Positions 41,261 through 50,900 of a stretch of DNA of 64,000 nucleotides are shown in pieces (positions within the stretch are counted from its first letter, which is position 1; each line of letters opens with the position of its first letter). The notes beneath the pieces are model-generated. The model did not search any database and was not told where the DNA came from. It saw only the letters and a program-made list of their open reading frames with translations. Origin of the DNA: Streptomyces sp. SA15 (GTDB taxonomy: Bacteria > Actinomycetota > Actinomycetes > Streptomycetales > Streptomycetaceae); NCBI RefSeq assembly GCF_002291145.1, contig NZ_NTGE01000095.1:62001-126000 (forward strand). The letters run 5' to 3'. Both the position numbers and the translations under genes were made by a program.

Positions 41261-42043
41261 TCATACGCCCTTACCGCTCAGCACCTTGTCGAGAGAGGCG
41301 ATGCCGACGCCGGCGGCGAGGAGCTGCTCGCGGATGCGGCCGGCCAGCGCGATCGCTCCGGGGCTGTCTCCGTGCAGCAGTACGGTGTCGCAGGCGACCG
41401 GGACGTCCTTGCCGTCGACGCTGCGGACGACCCCCTCGGTGACCATGCGCAGCGTCCGCCGGGCCACCTCGTCCGCGTCGTGGATCACCGCTCCGGGCTC
41501 GGAGCGGGGGACGAGGGTCCCGTCGTCGCGGTACGCGCGGTCGGCGATGCCGACGATGCCCACCCGCAGTCCGCGGGCCTGGGCGGCGTCGGCGAGCTCA
41601 CCGCTCTGCGCCAGAACGATCAGCGACTCGTCCAGGGCGGCGACGGCGTCCACGACGGCACGGGCGTAGTCGGCGCGTACGGCAACCAGGTTGCCCAGGC
41701 GTCCGTGCGGGGCGACGTGCCGCACCCTCGTACCGTGCGTGACGGCGAACGCCTGGAGGGCGCCGATCTGATACAGCACGTCCGTACGGACCTCCTCCGG
41801 CGTGAGATCCATCGCGCGGCGGCCGAAGCCGACCAGGTCGGGAAAGCTCGGGTGAGCACCCACGGCCACCTGCTTCTCCACGCAGGTCCGGACGGTGGCG
41901 TCCATGATGCGCGGATCACCGGCATGGAACCCGCAGGCCACATTGGCGGACGTCAGCATCTCCAGGAGAGCTTCGTCGTCGCCCATCGTGTAGGCGCCGA
42001 ATCCCTCGCCGAGATCGGCGACGAGGTCAACCATGGGGGTCAT
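41261..42043 (-). CDS. pxpA: 5-oxoprolinase subunit A (LamB/YcsF family)
   Basis: A 260-residue PxpA: VDLVADLGEGFGAYTMGDDEALLEMLTSANVACGFHAGDP, then GAHPSFPDLVGFGRRAMDLT, VRHVAPHGRLGN (the usual VKPHGALYN segment is altered) and CDTVLLHGDSPGA. The altered HGRLGN segment could reflect a modified substrate. ATG at 42043 has GGAGG 6 nt upstream. It opens the seven-gene operon. Confidence 0.92.
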   Translation of the reverse strand: MTPMVDLVADLGEGFGAYTMGDDEALLEMLTSANVACGFHAGDPRIMDATVRTCVEKQVAVGAHPSFPDLVGFGRRAMDLTPEEVRTDVLYQIGALQAFAVTHGTRVRHVAPHGRLGNLVAVRADYARAVVDAVAALDESLIVLAQSGELADAAQARGLRVGIVGIADRAYRDDGTLVPRSEPGAVIHDADEVARRTLRMVTEGVVRSVDGKDVPVACDTVLLHGDSPGAIALAGRIREQLLAAGVGIASLDKVLSGKGV

Positions 42044-42365
42044 GACGTCCTCCGGGAGTAATGATGAGGAAAGAGACTCCAGCACGTCTTCGTGATATCC
42101 CGTAAAGATCCGCAGTCTCGGACACAAAGGCGATGGTCGCGAGCAGAAAGAATTCATGGGAACCGATTTACTCCGACTTCGCCGGGCGGTTCCGGGCTGG
42201 ATGTTCCGCTCAACCTAATCCCGTGCTCGCATGACCACCAATATGCGTTCGGTCTGGCGTTATCGCGAACGGCTATGACCTGGCTCACAGCCGAGGCCCT
42301 TCGGGACTGTGCTTCGGGCCACTCCCTCCCTACGATGAGGCTCCGCTCCCCGTGGAGGGCCCCGC
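42044..42365. promoter_or_regulatory. Divergent promoter region of the pxp operon and LysR gene, with inverted repeat at 42246-42271
   Basis: A 322-bp region without a gene. CGTTCG-N14-CGAACG (42246-42271) lies inside a wider ATA...TAT dyad (ATATGCGTTCG ... CGCGAACGGCTAT). LysR regulators bind such dyads between divergent promoters. The sequence around it (42130-42300) is less G+C-rich than the flanking genes. Confidence 0.55.
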
Positions 42366-43295
42366 ATGGACACCAGGCGTCTGTACTCGTTCATCAAGAT
42401 CGTCGATGCGGGGAGCATCACGCGCGCGGCCGACATCCTGCACATCGCACAGCCCGCACTCAGCCAGCAGTTGTCCACGCTGGAGGCGCAGTTCGGGCAG
42501 CAACTGCTGATCCGCAGCAAACGCGGGGTCGCCCCGACCGAGGCGGGCCGGGCGCTGTACCGCCACGCTCAGCTGATCCTCCGGCAGGTGGACCTCGCAC
42601 ACGCCGCCGTCGAGGTCTCCGGCCGGGCTCCCGCCGGGAGCGTGTCGGTCGGCCTCGCGCCGTACAGCCTGGGCGCGGCACTCGCCCTGCCGCTGCTCAA
42701 GAGTGTGCGCGAGCTCTACCCGGACATCCTGTTGCACGTCAACGAGAACTTCGGCGGCGTCATCAGCGAAGCGATCATGACGGGCCGGATGGACATGGCG
42801 TTCATCTACGGGGCCGGCCCGCTGCGGGGTGTGCAGTTCGAGCCCGTACGCACGGAGGACCTGTTCCTGATCGGCGCGCCCGGCGAAACAGCCCCGCCCG
42901 GACAGGGCGAGGTGAACCTGGAGGAACTCACGAGTGTGCCCCTGCTGCTACCCAGCCGCATCCATACGATCCGGCAGGTCGTGGACGCCGCCTTCCAGCA
43001 GGCGTCGCTCCGGCTGAACGTGGTGGGCGAGGTCGAGTCCGCGCTGACGCTCGTCAACGCGGTGGACGCGGGGCTCGGCGCCACGGTCCTGCCCTGGTCG
43101 GCGGCGCGCGCCATCCTCGACGTCCGCTCCCTGTCCGTGCGCCGCATCGTGGATCCCGTCATCCAGGTCAAGCTGTCACTGGTCACGTCGGACAATCAGC
43201 CCCTCTCGGAACCCGCCCTGGCCGTGCATGATCTCTTCCTCGAAATGATCACCACCTTTGACGATTCCACTGCCGGGGATAAGGATCGCCGATAG
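42366..43295 (+). CDS. LysR-family transcriptional regulator (Nac-like)
   Basis: A 309-residue LysR regulator: HTH MDTRRLYSFIKIVDAGSITRAADILHIAQPALSQQLSTLEAQFGQQLL (1-48) and a substrate domain starting near residue 90 (VSVGLAPYSLGAALALPLL). The AADILHIAQPALSQQ pattern resembles Nac-type nitrogen regulators. It is divergent from pxpA and most likely senses the substrate or an intermediate. Confidence 0.9.
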   Translation: MDTRRLYSFIKIVDAGSITRAADILHIAQPALSQQLSTLEAQFGQQLLIRSKRGVAPTEAGRALYRHAQLILRQVDLAHAAVEVSGRAPAGSVSVGLAPYSLGAALALPLLKSVRELYPDILLHVNENFGGVISEAIMTGRMDMAFIYGAGPLRGVQFEPVRTEDLFLIGAPGETAPPGQGEVNLEELTSVPLLLPSRIHTIRQVVDAAFQQASLRLNVVGEVESALTLVNAVDAGLGATVLPWSAARAILDVRSLSVRRIVDPVIQVKLSLVTSDNQPLSEPALAVHDLFLEMITTFDDSTAGDKDRR

Positions 43296-43411
43296 CGTCA
43301 CACGAATCCGTTATTTGTTTCCGGTGACCTCCCCGGCTAGCGTTTTCCAGGACCAGTTTCTTTCGAACCGGCCGCCGGTCGACAATTCACGGCTCGTCAC
43401 TGGAGACATAG

Positions 43412-44419
43412 ATGAAAAAGCGTGTCCTCACCACCCGTGAAAATCTGCCCGGCCGCGGCCTGGACCGCCTTTCCGGGGCGGCGGACGTGGTGGCCTGGCC
43501 GGGGACGGGGAAGCCCGGACCCCTCGACCTCGCCGCGCTCGCCTCCGGGGTGAGTGGCGTTCTGGCGCTGGGCAACGATCCGGTGGACGGTGCGCTGATG
43601 GACGCGGCGGGACCCTCGCTGCGCGTCATATCGCTGGCGAGCATGGGATTCGACAACGTCGACCGGGCCGCCGCCGCCGAGCGCGGCATCGTCGTCACCC
43701 ACACCCCTCGTGTGCTCGCGGAGACCACCGCCGACCTCACGTTCGCCCTGATCCTCGCCGCCCGCCGTCGGATCGGCGCCGCCGAAGCGAGCCTGGCGGC
43801 AGGCTCCTGGGAGCTGTTCCGGATGCACGACTACCTCGGCCTGGACATCCACGGAGCCACCCTGGGCCTGATCGGCTACGGTCAGATCGGCCGCGCGGTG
43901 GCCCGCCGGGCCCACGGGTTCGGCATGCGCGTGCTCCACCACGACCCCTACGCACCCGACGACGACCTGTCGGTCTCGGTGGGTCTGGCCACGCTGCTGG
44001 CCGAGTCCGACATCGTGTCGCTGCACGTGCCGCTCACCGAGGAGACGCGCCACCTGATCTCGGCCCGCGAACTGGCCGCGATGAAACCCACGGCCACACT
44101 CGTCAGCACCTCCCGTGGCGGGGTCGTCGACGAGGAGGCCCTGCTCCATGCCGTCCAGGAGGGACGCTTGCACTCCGCCGGTCTCGACGTCTTCGAACGC
44201 GAACCGATGGGAACGGAACTGTCGCCGCTGGTGGCCGAGCCGCATGTGATCACGCTGCCCCACATCGGGTCGGCCACCGAGGCCACTCGGGCCGCCATGG
44301 TCGACCTCGCGGTCGACAACATCCTCGACATCCTCGCCGAACGCCCCGCCCGAACCCCCCTCCCCGGCAGCCCGGCCGTGCCGGGCACGCCGGCCGGCGC
44401 CGCCGGGGTACGTGCATGA
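43412..44419 (+). CDS. D-2-hydroxyacid dehydrogenase (NAD-dependent)
   Basis: A 335-residue protein of the D-isomer family. The Rossmann motif is TLGLIGYGQIGRAVARRAHGFGMRV (about 148-172). Catalytic Arg is in LVSTSRGGVVDEEAL, Glu in GLDVFEREP and His in LPHIGSATEATR. A Pro/Gly-rich tail follows. GGAG lies 8 nt upstream of ATG. Its stop overlaps the start of a truncated SDR (ATGA), so it once headed a longer operon. Confidence 0.9.
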   Translation: MKKRVLTTRENLPGRGLDRLSGAADVVAWPGTGKPGPLDLAALASGVSGVLALGNDPVDGALMDAAGPSLRVISLASMGFDNVDRAAAAERGIVVTHTPRVLAETTADLTFALILAARRRIGAAEASLAAGSWELFRMHDYLGLDIHGATLGLIGYGQIGRAVARRAHGFGMRVLHHDPYAPDDDLSVSVGLATLLAESDIVSLHVPLTEETRHLISARELAAMKPTATLVSTSRGGVVDEEALLHAVQEGRLHSAGLDVFEREPMGTELSPLVAEPHVITLPHIGSATEATRAAMVDLAVDNILDILAERPARTPLPGSPAVPGTPAGAAGVRA

Positions 44420-44523
44420 GCCACCCGCTGTTCGACATCACCGGAGAGACGGCCCTGGTCACCGGCTCCAGTGGACCTGACCCGTTCCTGACAAATGACT
44501 TGGCCCCAGGACCGACATCGTGA
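44416..44523 (+). pseudogene. Truncated short-chain dehydrogenase fragment
   Basis: The first 19 codons read MSHPLFDITGETALVTGSS, the start of an SDR of the gluconate 5-dehydrogenase/KduD type, coupled by ATGA to the upstream dehydrogenase. The expected xGIG of the cofactor loop is replaced by GPDPFLTNDLAPGPTS and a stop at 44523. The break near 44472 is a recombination or deletion junction. Only about 130 bp separate it from the tRNA gene. Confidence 0.8.
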
Positions 44524-44610
44524 ATTGCGCCCCACCTTGGAGCGGTGGGCCCACGCATTACATGCACAGCCTCAAGAAGCCCTCGGCACGCCTATTCCAA
44601 GGTCAAGAGA

Positions 44611-44648
44611 ACGAAAAAACCGCAGCTCAGTGGCCTGAACTGCGGTTT
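44611..44648 (-). terminator. Rho-independent terminator of tRNA-Thr
   Basis: On the minus strand AAACCGCAG ... CTGCGGTTT (44617-44648) forms about 14 bp including TCAG/CTGA, followed by a T-run at 44614-44616. It lies 5-8 bp beyond the tRNA 3' end. Confidence 0.85.
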
Positions 44649-44655
44649 CCCTTGG

Positions 44656-44729
44656 AGCCGCCTTCGGGATTCGAACCCGAGACCTACGCATTACGAGTGC
44701 GTTGCTCTGGCCATCTGAGCTAAGGCGGC
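44656..44729 (-). tRNA. tRNA-Thr (anticodon CGT)
   Basis: 74 nt fold into a cloverleaf. The acceptor stem is GCCGCCT/AGGCGGC with discriminator T and encoded CCA at 44653-44655. The D arm is GCTC/GAGC. The anticodon stem ACGCA/TGCGT carries loop CTCGTAA, giving CGT. The T arm is TCGGG-TTCGAAT-CCCGA. The accessory island ends 130 bp from the 3' end of this gene, a common integration side, but I found no matching att repeat at the other border. Confidence 0.96.
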
Positions 44730-44798
44730 GCGCCGTCCGCACCATGGTGCGATCAGCAACGTCGGTAAGTCTACACAGTTTCCGGGGGTGCTCCGCAC

Positions 44799-44827
44799 CG
44801 GCCCCGGGCACTGGGCGCCCGGGGCCG
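44799..44827 (-). terminator. Terminator of the aminopeptidase gene
   Basis: CGGCCCCGGGC / GCCCGGGGCCG, an 11-bp perfect stem with a 7-nt loop, lies 20 bp after the hydrolase stop. Confidence 0.8.
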
Positions 44828-44846
44828 TCGCGGTGCCGTCACGGGG

Positions 44847-46511
44847 CTAGGAGCAGCGTTTTCCGTCCGTCGGAGGGGTGCCGCGGAGCAGGTAGGCGTT
44901 GATCGTGGAGTCGATGCAGGTGCTGCCGCGGCCGTAGGCGGTGTGGCCGTCGCCCTCGTAGGTGAGGAGGCGGGCGGAGGAGAGCTGGCCGGCCAGGGCG
45001 CGGGCCCAGCGGTACGGCGTCGCCGGGTCGCGGGTGGTGCCGACCACGACGATCGGGGCCGCGCCCTTCGCCTCGATGCGGCGCGGCTCACCCGTGGCCG
45101 CCACCGGCCAGTAGGCGCAGTTCAGGGAGGCCCAGGCGAGGCCCTTGCCGAACACGGGGGACGCCTTTTCGAAGGTGGGGAGGGACTTCTGGACCTCGTC
45201 CGGGGTGTCGAAGGCGGCCGGGAGGTCGAGGCAGTTGACGGCGGCGTTGGCGAACATCAGGTTCGCGTAGCGGCCCTCGGCGTCGCGTTCGTAGTAGCCG
45301 TCGGAGAGGAGCAGCAGGCCCGCGCCGTCGTTGTCGTCCATCGCCGAGGTCAGTGCCTCGCGCAACTGCGCCCAGGCTCCCTCGTCGTACATCGCCGCGA
45401 TCACTCCGGTGGTGGCGAGGGCCTCGCTGAGCTTACGGCCGTCCGCGTCGCCCGTGGGGATCGGCCGGGCGTCCAGCTTCTCGAAGAAAGCCCTGAGCTT
45501 CCTGCCGGCCTCGGCGGTCTTCGTGCCCTTCGTGCCCAGCGGACAGTCCGGCTGCTGGACGCAGTCCCTCGCGAACGACTGGAACGCCGTCTCGAAGCCC
45601 GCCGTCTGGTCGAGGTTCATTCGGCGCGCCGGCTGCGAGGGATCCATCGCGCCGTCCAGGACCAGCCGGCCCGCCCGGCCCGGGAAGAGTCCCGCATAGG
45701 TCGCCCCGAGGAACGTCCCGTACGACGCCCCCACGTAGTTCAGCTTCGCGTCGCCCAGCGCCGCCCGCACGATGTCCATGTCCCGGGCCGTCTCGACGGT
45801 GGACACGTGCCGCAGGAGCTCCGGCGAGTCCGCGCCGCAGCCCTCCGCGAACCTCTTGTACGCGTCGACGAGTTCGGTGGTCTCCCGCTCGTCGTCCGGC
45901 GTGATGTCCGTCTGCGTGAACCTGTCCATGTCCGGCCCGTCGAGGCATTCGACGGGCTCGCTCCCGGCGACGCCGCGTGGGTCGACCGCCACCATGTCGT
46001 AGCGGGCGCGAACCTGGGCCGGGTAGCCGATCCCGGCGTACGCCTGGAGGTAACCGATCGCCGAGCTGCCCGGCCCGCCCGGGTTCACCAGCAGTGAGCC
46101 CAGCCGCTTGCCCGGCCCCGTGGCCTTCTTGCGCGCGACGGCGAGCCGGACGTCGCCGTCGGCCGGATGCGCGTAGTCGAGCGGCGCCTTCAGCGTGGCG
46201 CATTCGAAGCCGGGGACTCCGCACCCGCGCCATTTCGGTTTCTGTCCGTAGTACGGCGCGAGGGCGGCCGGCGTGGCCTTCGGCAGCGCGGCGAGCGCGG
46301 CCTCCGCGGCCGAGCCGGTCGCAGTTGTCGCACTTCCCGAGGAGCACGCGGAGACGAGCACCGCCGCGACGGTGAGGAGGGCGCCGCCGGTGGTACGGGC
46401 TCTGCGGGTACGGGCTCTTCGTGTGCGGGAGCTGCGCGTCCTGGGGTTCGGGCCGGGCGAGTCGGTCTGGTCTGCCGCCGTGCTGGGGCGGAAGCTGCGC
46501 CTGATGAACAT
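44847..46511 (-). CDS. Secreted alpha/beta-hydrolase, tripeptidyl aminopeptidase type
   Basis: A 554-residue lipoprotein-anchored hydrolase of the Streptomyces tripeptidyl aminopeptidase (Tap/SlpD) family. A very basic N-terminus leads to lipobox AVLVSACSS. The fold has LLVNPGGPGSSAIGYL (oxyanion HGGP-like), nucleophile NYVGASYGTFLGATYAGLFP, Asp in VVGTTRDPATPYRWA and His in YEGDGHTAYGRGSTC. It cleaves tripeptides from protein N-termini outside the cell. ATG at 46511 has GGAGAG upstream. Confidence 0.9.
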   Translation of the reverse strand: MFIRRSFRPSTAADQTDSPGPNPRTRSSRTRRARTRRARTTGGALLTVAAVLVSACSSGSATTATGSAAEAALAALPKATPAALAPYYGQKPKWRGCGVPGFECATLKAPLDYAHPADGDVRLAVARKKATGPGKRLGSLLVNPGGPGSSAIGYLQAYAGIGYPAQVRARYDMVAVDPRGVAGSEPVECLDGPDMDRFTQTDITPDDERETTELVDAYKRFAEGCGADSPELLRHVSTVETARDMDIVRAALGDAKLNYVGASYGTFLGATYAGLFPGRAGRLVLDGAMDPSQPARRMNLDQTAGFETAFQSFARDCVQQPDCPLGTKGTKTAEAGRKLRAFFEKLDARPIPTGDADGRKLSEALATTGVIAAMYDEGAWAQLREALTSAMDDNDGAGLLLLSDGYYERDAEGRYANLMFANAAVNCLDLPAAFDTPDEVQKSLPTFEKASPVFGKGLAWASLNCAYWPVAATGEPRRIEAKGAAPIVVVGTTRDPATPYRWARALAGQLSSARLLTYEGDGHTAYGRGSTCIDSTINAYLLRGTPPTDGKRCS

Positions 46512-46627
46512 CAACCGAGCGTAACTCTCCGCAGTGGCTCGAATGCCCTCCGCGTACGCCATGGCTCGTACGAGTGACGTGGTCAACCTCCTGTGCTGGT
46601 TCCTACGGTCGGGTCTGCCCTCGTGGG

Positions 46628-47833
46628 TCAGCCCGCTCTGAGTGCCATGGTCATCGCCTCCACGGCGAGCAGCGGGGCCACGTTGCGGTCGAGGGCCTCT
46701 CGGCAGGCGGCGATCGCCTCGATGCGGCGGAGCGTGGACTCCGGGGAGCCGCCGCGGGCGAGCCGCTCCAGGGCGTCCTCGGCGTCGACGTTGGCGATCG
46801 CGACCCGGGAGCCGAGCTGAAGGGCGAGGACGTCGCGGTAGAAGGCGGTGAGGTCGGTCAGGGCGAGGTCGAGGCTGTCGCGCTGCGTACGGGTCCTGCG
46901 GCGCTTCTGCTTGTCCTCCAGGTCCTTCATCACACCCGCGGTGCCGCGCGGCATCCGTCCGCCCTGGGACGCGCCCATCGCCGCCTTGAGCTCGTCCGTC
47001 TCCTTGCCGTCCCTCTCCTCGGCGAGTTGCCTGGCGTCCTCGGCGGCCGCGTCGACCAGTTCCTGGGCGGCCTTGAGACAGCCGCCGATGTCCTCGACCC
47101 GCAGGGGCAGTTTCAGCACGGCGGCGCGGCGCTCGCGCGCGGCCGGGTCGGTGGCGAGGCGGCGGGCGCGGTCGACATGGCCCTGGGTGGCGCGGGCGGC
47201 GGCCATGGCGGCGGCGGGCTCGACGCCCTCACGGCGTACGAGCATGTCGGCGACGGCGTCGACCGAGGGCGTCGAGAGGTTCAGGTGACGGCAGCGGGAG
47301 CGGATGGTGGGCAGGACGTCCTCGATAGAGGGGGCGCACAGCAGCCAGACCGTCCGGGGAGCGGGCTCCTCCACGGCCTTGAGGACGGCGTTGGCCGACT
47401 TCTCGTTCAGCCGCTCGGCGTCCTCGACGAGGATGACCTGCCAGCGGCCGGTCGCCGGCGAGGTGAACGACTTACGGACGGTGTCCCGCATGTCGTCGGC
47501 GAGGATCTGCGTGCCGACGGCGGCGACGGTGGTGACGTCGGCGTGGGTGCCGATGAGCGCCGTATGACATCCGTCGCAGAAGCCGCAGCCGGGGGATCCG
47601 CCGAGGGCGCGGTCCGGGCTGACGCACTGCAGCGCGGCGGCGAATGCCCGCGCCGCCTGAATGTGCCCCGCGCCGGGCGGCCCCGTGAACAGCCAGGCGT
47701 GCGTCATCTTCGACGCCTCGGGCGGCGGCGTGTCCGCGGTGGCTGCGGTGACCAGGGCGTCGGCGTCCCGAGCGGCGGCGTCGAGCTGCTCGCTCACCCT
47801 CTCCTGGCCGACCAGGTCGTCCCAGACGGTCAT
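46628..47833 (-). CDS. holB: DNA polymerase III subunit delta'
   Basis: A 401-residue clamp-loader subunit. It starts MTVWDDLVGQERVSEQLDAAA, then has FTGPPGAGHIQAARAFAAALQC with His in place of the P-loop lysine. The zinc cluster is CGFCDGC, followed by VILVEDAERLNEKSANAVLKAVEEPAPRTVWLL (SRC region LPTIRSRC). The lost P-loop Lys is normal for delta', which does not hydrolyse ATP. It lies 128 bp after the kinase gene on the same strand. Confidence 0.94.
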   Translation of the reverse strand: MTVWDDLVGQERVSEQLDAAARDADALVTAATADTPPPEASKMTHAWLFTGPPGAGHIQAARAFAAALQCVSPDRALGGSPGCGFCDGCHTALIGTHADVTTVAAVGTQILADDMRDTVRKSFTSPATGRWQVILVEDAERLNEKSANAVLKAVEEPAPRTVWLLCAPSIEDVLPTIRSRCRHLNLSTPSVDAVADMLVRREGVEPAAAMAAARATQGHVDRARRLATDPAARERRAAVLKLPLRVEDIGGCLKAAQELVDAAAEDARQLAEERDGKETDELKAAMGASQGGRMPRGTAGVMKDLEDKQKRRRTRTQRDSLDLALTDLTAFYRDVLALQLGSRVAIANVDAEDALERLARGGSPESTLRRIEAIAACREALDRNVAPLLAVEAMTMALRAG

Positions 47834-47961
47834 CCCTCACCCCGCCCTTTCGTCATGTCACGCGGTACGGGATCCATTGTGGAGGGCGGCACTGACAACG
47901 CGGCACCGGCAACGGGGCACCGGCAAGGAGGCCGGCTCAGCCGCGGGCAGTCGTCCGCGGC

Positions 47962-50900
47962 TCAGCCCCGCCGCCCCCGGCCACGTCGCCCGCGCTCGTC
48001 GTCGAGCTCCTCGTCCTCACGCGGACCGAGCAACTCGTCCGCCAACGTCGGCAGGTCGTCCAGCGGCGTCTCCTCGGCCCAGTCGGACCGCGTCCGCCGC
48101 CGAGGAGCCCCGTCTTCGTCGACCTGCGGCAGCTCACGCGTGCGGTCCTCGGTACCGTCCGGCCGCGCCCCTGGCCGCTCGTCCCGGAAGAACCCCGGCG
48201 GAACCCGGTCCGCATTGCCCTCGTCCCGCACGGGGCGCAGCACCGCGGTCTCGTCGTTGGCACCGTCCGGCGCCACGGGAGGCAGTACGGCGGTCTCGTC
48301 GGCGGCACCCGGAGGAACCTGCGGCAACACCGCCGTCTCGTCCGCCGCCCCCGGAGGAACCGGCGGCTGCGGCAGCTCGGCCGTCACCTCGGAGTCGGGC
48401 CCACGGGAGCCGGAGCCCCGCTCATCCGCCCCCTGCTCGCCCCGCTGGTCCCTCTCGCCGCTCTGGTCCTTCTGGTCCTTCTGGTCCCGGACCCGCGGCA
48501 GCACCGCCGTCTCGTCCACCGGCCCGCCCGACGCGTTCGTCGGCGTCACGACCGGTGTCGGTACGGTCGCCGCGTCCGGGGTGATGCCAGGAGCCGTCGG
48601 CTGCGGCCCGGTCGCCTTGGGCCCGGCCTCCGCCGCGGCAGCGGCCTGCTCGGCCAGCCGCCGGGCCTCCTCGGCCCGCAGCAGCGCCTCCTCGGCCTTC
48701 CGCTGCTTCTCCAAGCGCCGTGCCTCGGCCTCGGCGCGCAGCCGGGCCTCCTCCTCGGCCTGCTTGCGGCGTCGGTCCTCCTCGGCCTTGCGCCGGGCCT
48801 CTTCCTCGGCCCGCGCCTTCTCCTCCGCGAGGAGCCGCTGCCGCTCCTCCTCGGCCCGCTTACGCGCTTCCTCGGCGCGCAGCCGGGCTTCCTCCGCCTG
48901 CCGTTCGGCCTCGCGGCGCTGCGCCTCCTCCAGTTCGCGCCGCTTGCGCTCCTCTTCCTCGGCCTTCAGCCGCGCGAGCTGCTCCTGGCGTTCCCGCTCC
49001 AGGCGCTCCTCCTCAGCCTTGCGGGCGGCCTCTTCCTCGGCCTTGCGCCGGGCCTCCTCCTCGGCCTTGCGGCGCGCCTCCTCCCGGGCCTGGATCTCGG
49101 CCTCGGACAGCGGCAGCACCTGGTCGAGCCGGTGCCGGATGACGGTCGTGACGGCTTCGGCCTCCTGACCGGCGTCCACCACCAGGTAGCGCCCGGGGTC
49201 GGCCGCGGCCAGCGTCAGGAAACCGGACCGCACGCGCGCGTGGAACTCGGCCGGCTCCGACTCGAGCCGGTCCGGCGCCTCGGTGAACCGCTCGCGCGCG
49301 GTCTCCGGCGAGACGTCCAGCAGCACGGTCAGATGCGGGACGAGACCGTTCGTCGCCCAGCGGTTGATCCGGGCGACCTCGGTCGGGGACAGATCACGGC
49401 CCGCCCCCTGATAGGCCACGGACGAGTCGATGTACCGGTCCGAGATGACCACCGCGCCGCGCTCCAGCGCGGGCCGTACGACCGTGTCCACGTGTTCCGC
49501 GCGGTCCGCCGCGTACAGCAGCGCTTCCGCCCGGTGCGACAGCCCGGCGCTCGACACGTCCAGCAGGATCGACCGCAGCCGCTTGCCCACCGGAGTCGCC
49601 CCCGGCTCGCGCGTCACCACGACCTCGTGCCCCTTGGCCCTGATCCACTCGGCGAGCGCCTCGGCCTGGGTGGACTTCCCGGCGCCGTCGCCGCCCTCCA
49701 GGGCGATGAAGAAGCCGTTCGCAGCGGGCGCCGTCACCGGGTCGTCGCCGCCGAGCAGCGCGTCCCTGAGGTCGTGCCGCAGCGGCACGCCCGAACGGTC
49801 GTCGACCTTGGCCAGCACCAGCGCGGCCACCGGCAGCAGCAGCGCGCCGACCAGCATCAGGGTGAAGGCCGCGCCGCCGTGGGCGAACACGAACTTGCCG
49901 TTCTCCAGGCGGTGCGGGCCGATCGCCGCCGCCACCAGGGGCGCGATCACCACGCCGAGCGCCACCAGGACTCGTACGACCGCGTGCAGATGCTCCGTCG
50001 TACGCGCCCGGCGGTTGTCCTCGGCCTCCTGGTCGAGCAGCGTGTGGCCGGTGTTGGCGGCCATGCCCGCGCCGACGCCGGCCAGCGCGAGGATCAGCAG
50101 CACGCTGGTGACGTCCGGGACGAGGCCGGCGGCCAGCAGCGCGACGCCGGTGAAGGCGATCGCCAGCGACAGCAGCCGGCGGCGCGACAGCGACGGCAGC
50201 ACGGAAGGCGCCGTACGGATGCCGACGACCACGCCGCCGGTCAGCGCGCACACCAGCAGCCCGTACATCACCGGGCCGCCGCCCAGGTCCTTGGCGTGCA
50301 GCACGGCGACGCCCACCGCGGCCGCCACCGCCGCGGCGACGGCCGCGCAGGCGAGCACGAGCGTCGGCATCGCGCCGGTGCGGCCCTTGTCGACACCCGT
50401 GCCCGTCTTGGGCCGGCGCAGCCCCTCCAGCGGCGAACGCGCGCGCGGGGTACGCGTGTCGGGCAGCTCCAGGAAGGTCAGCAAGGACAGGGACGCGGCG
50501 AACAGCCCGGCCGCGACATACGACGCGAGGGCCGCCTGGTGCTGGGAGAACCAGGCGATTCCCGCGCCCAGAAGGTTGTTGAGCAGCGCTGCGACGACGA
50601 GCGCGGCGGCCGCGAGCGGGATCGCCACGAAGCTGGTACGCAGCGACAGGCGGCGCAGGGTGTCCATGTGGTCGGGCAGCGGTCGTACCGTCGCGCCCTC
50701 CGGGGGCGGTGGGGGCAGCAGCGCGGGCGCCGCGCTCTCCCGGCACACCGTCCAGAAGCGCTCGGCGACTGCGGTCACGAAGGCGGTGACCAGGATCACG
50801 GCCAGCGCGTCGTCGGGCGTCCAGTCGATCCACAGGGGCGCCACGATGAGCACCGCGGCCCGCAGCCCGTCCGCGCCGACCATGGTCCAGCGTCGGTCGA

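Noticed and set aside
44522..44545. Possible att core (CCCACC/GGTGGG) near tRNA-Thr
   Set aside because: No second copy was seen at the left border of the island, and it is outside the tRNA 3' end.
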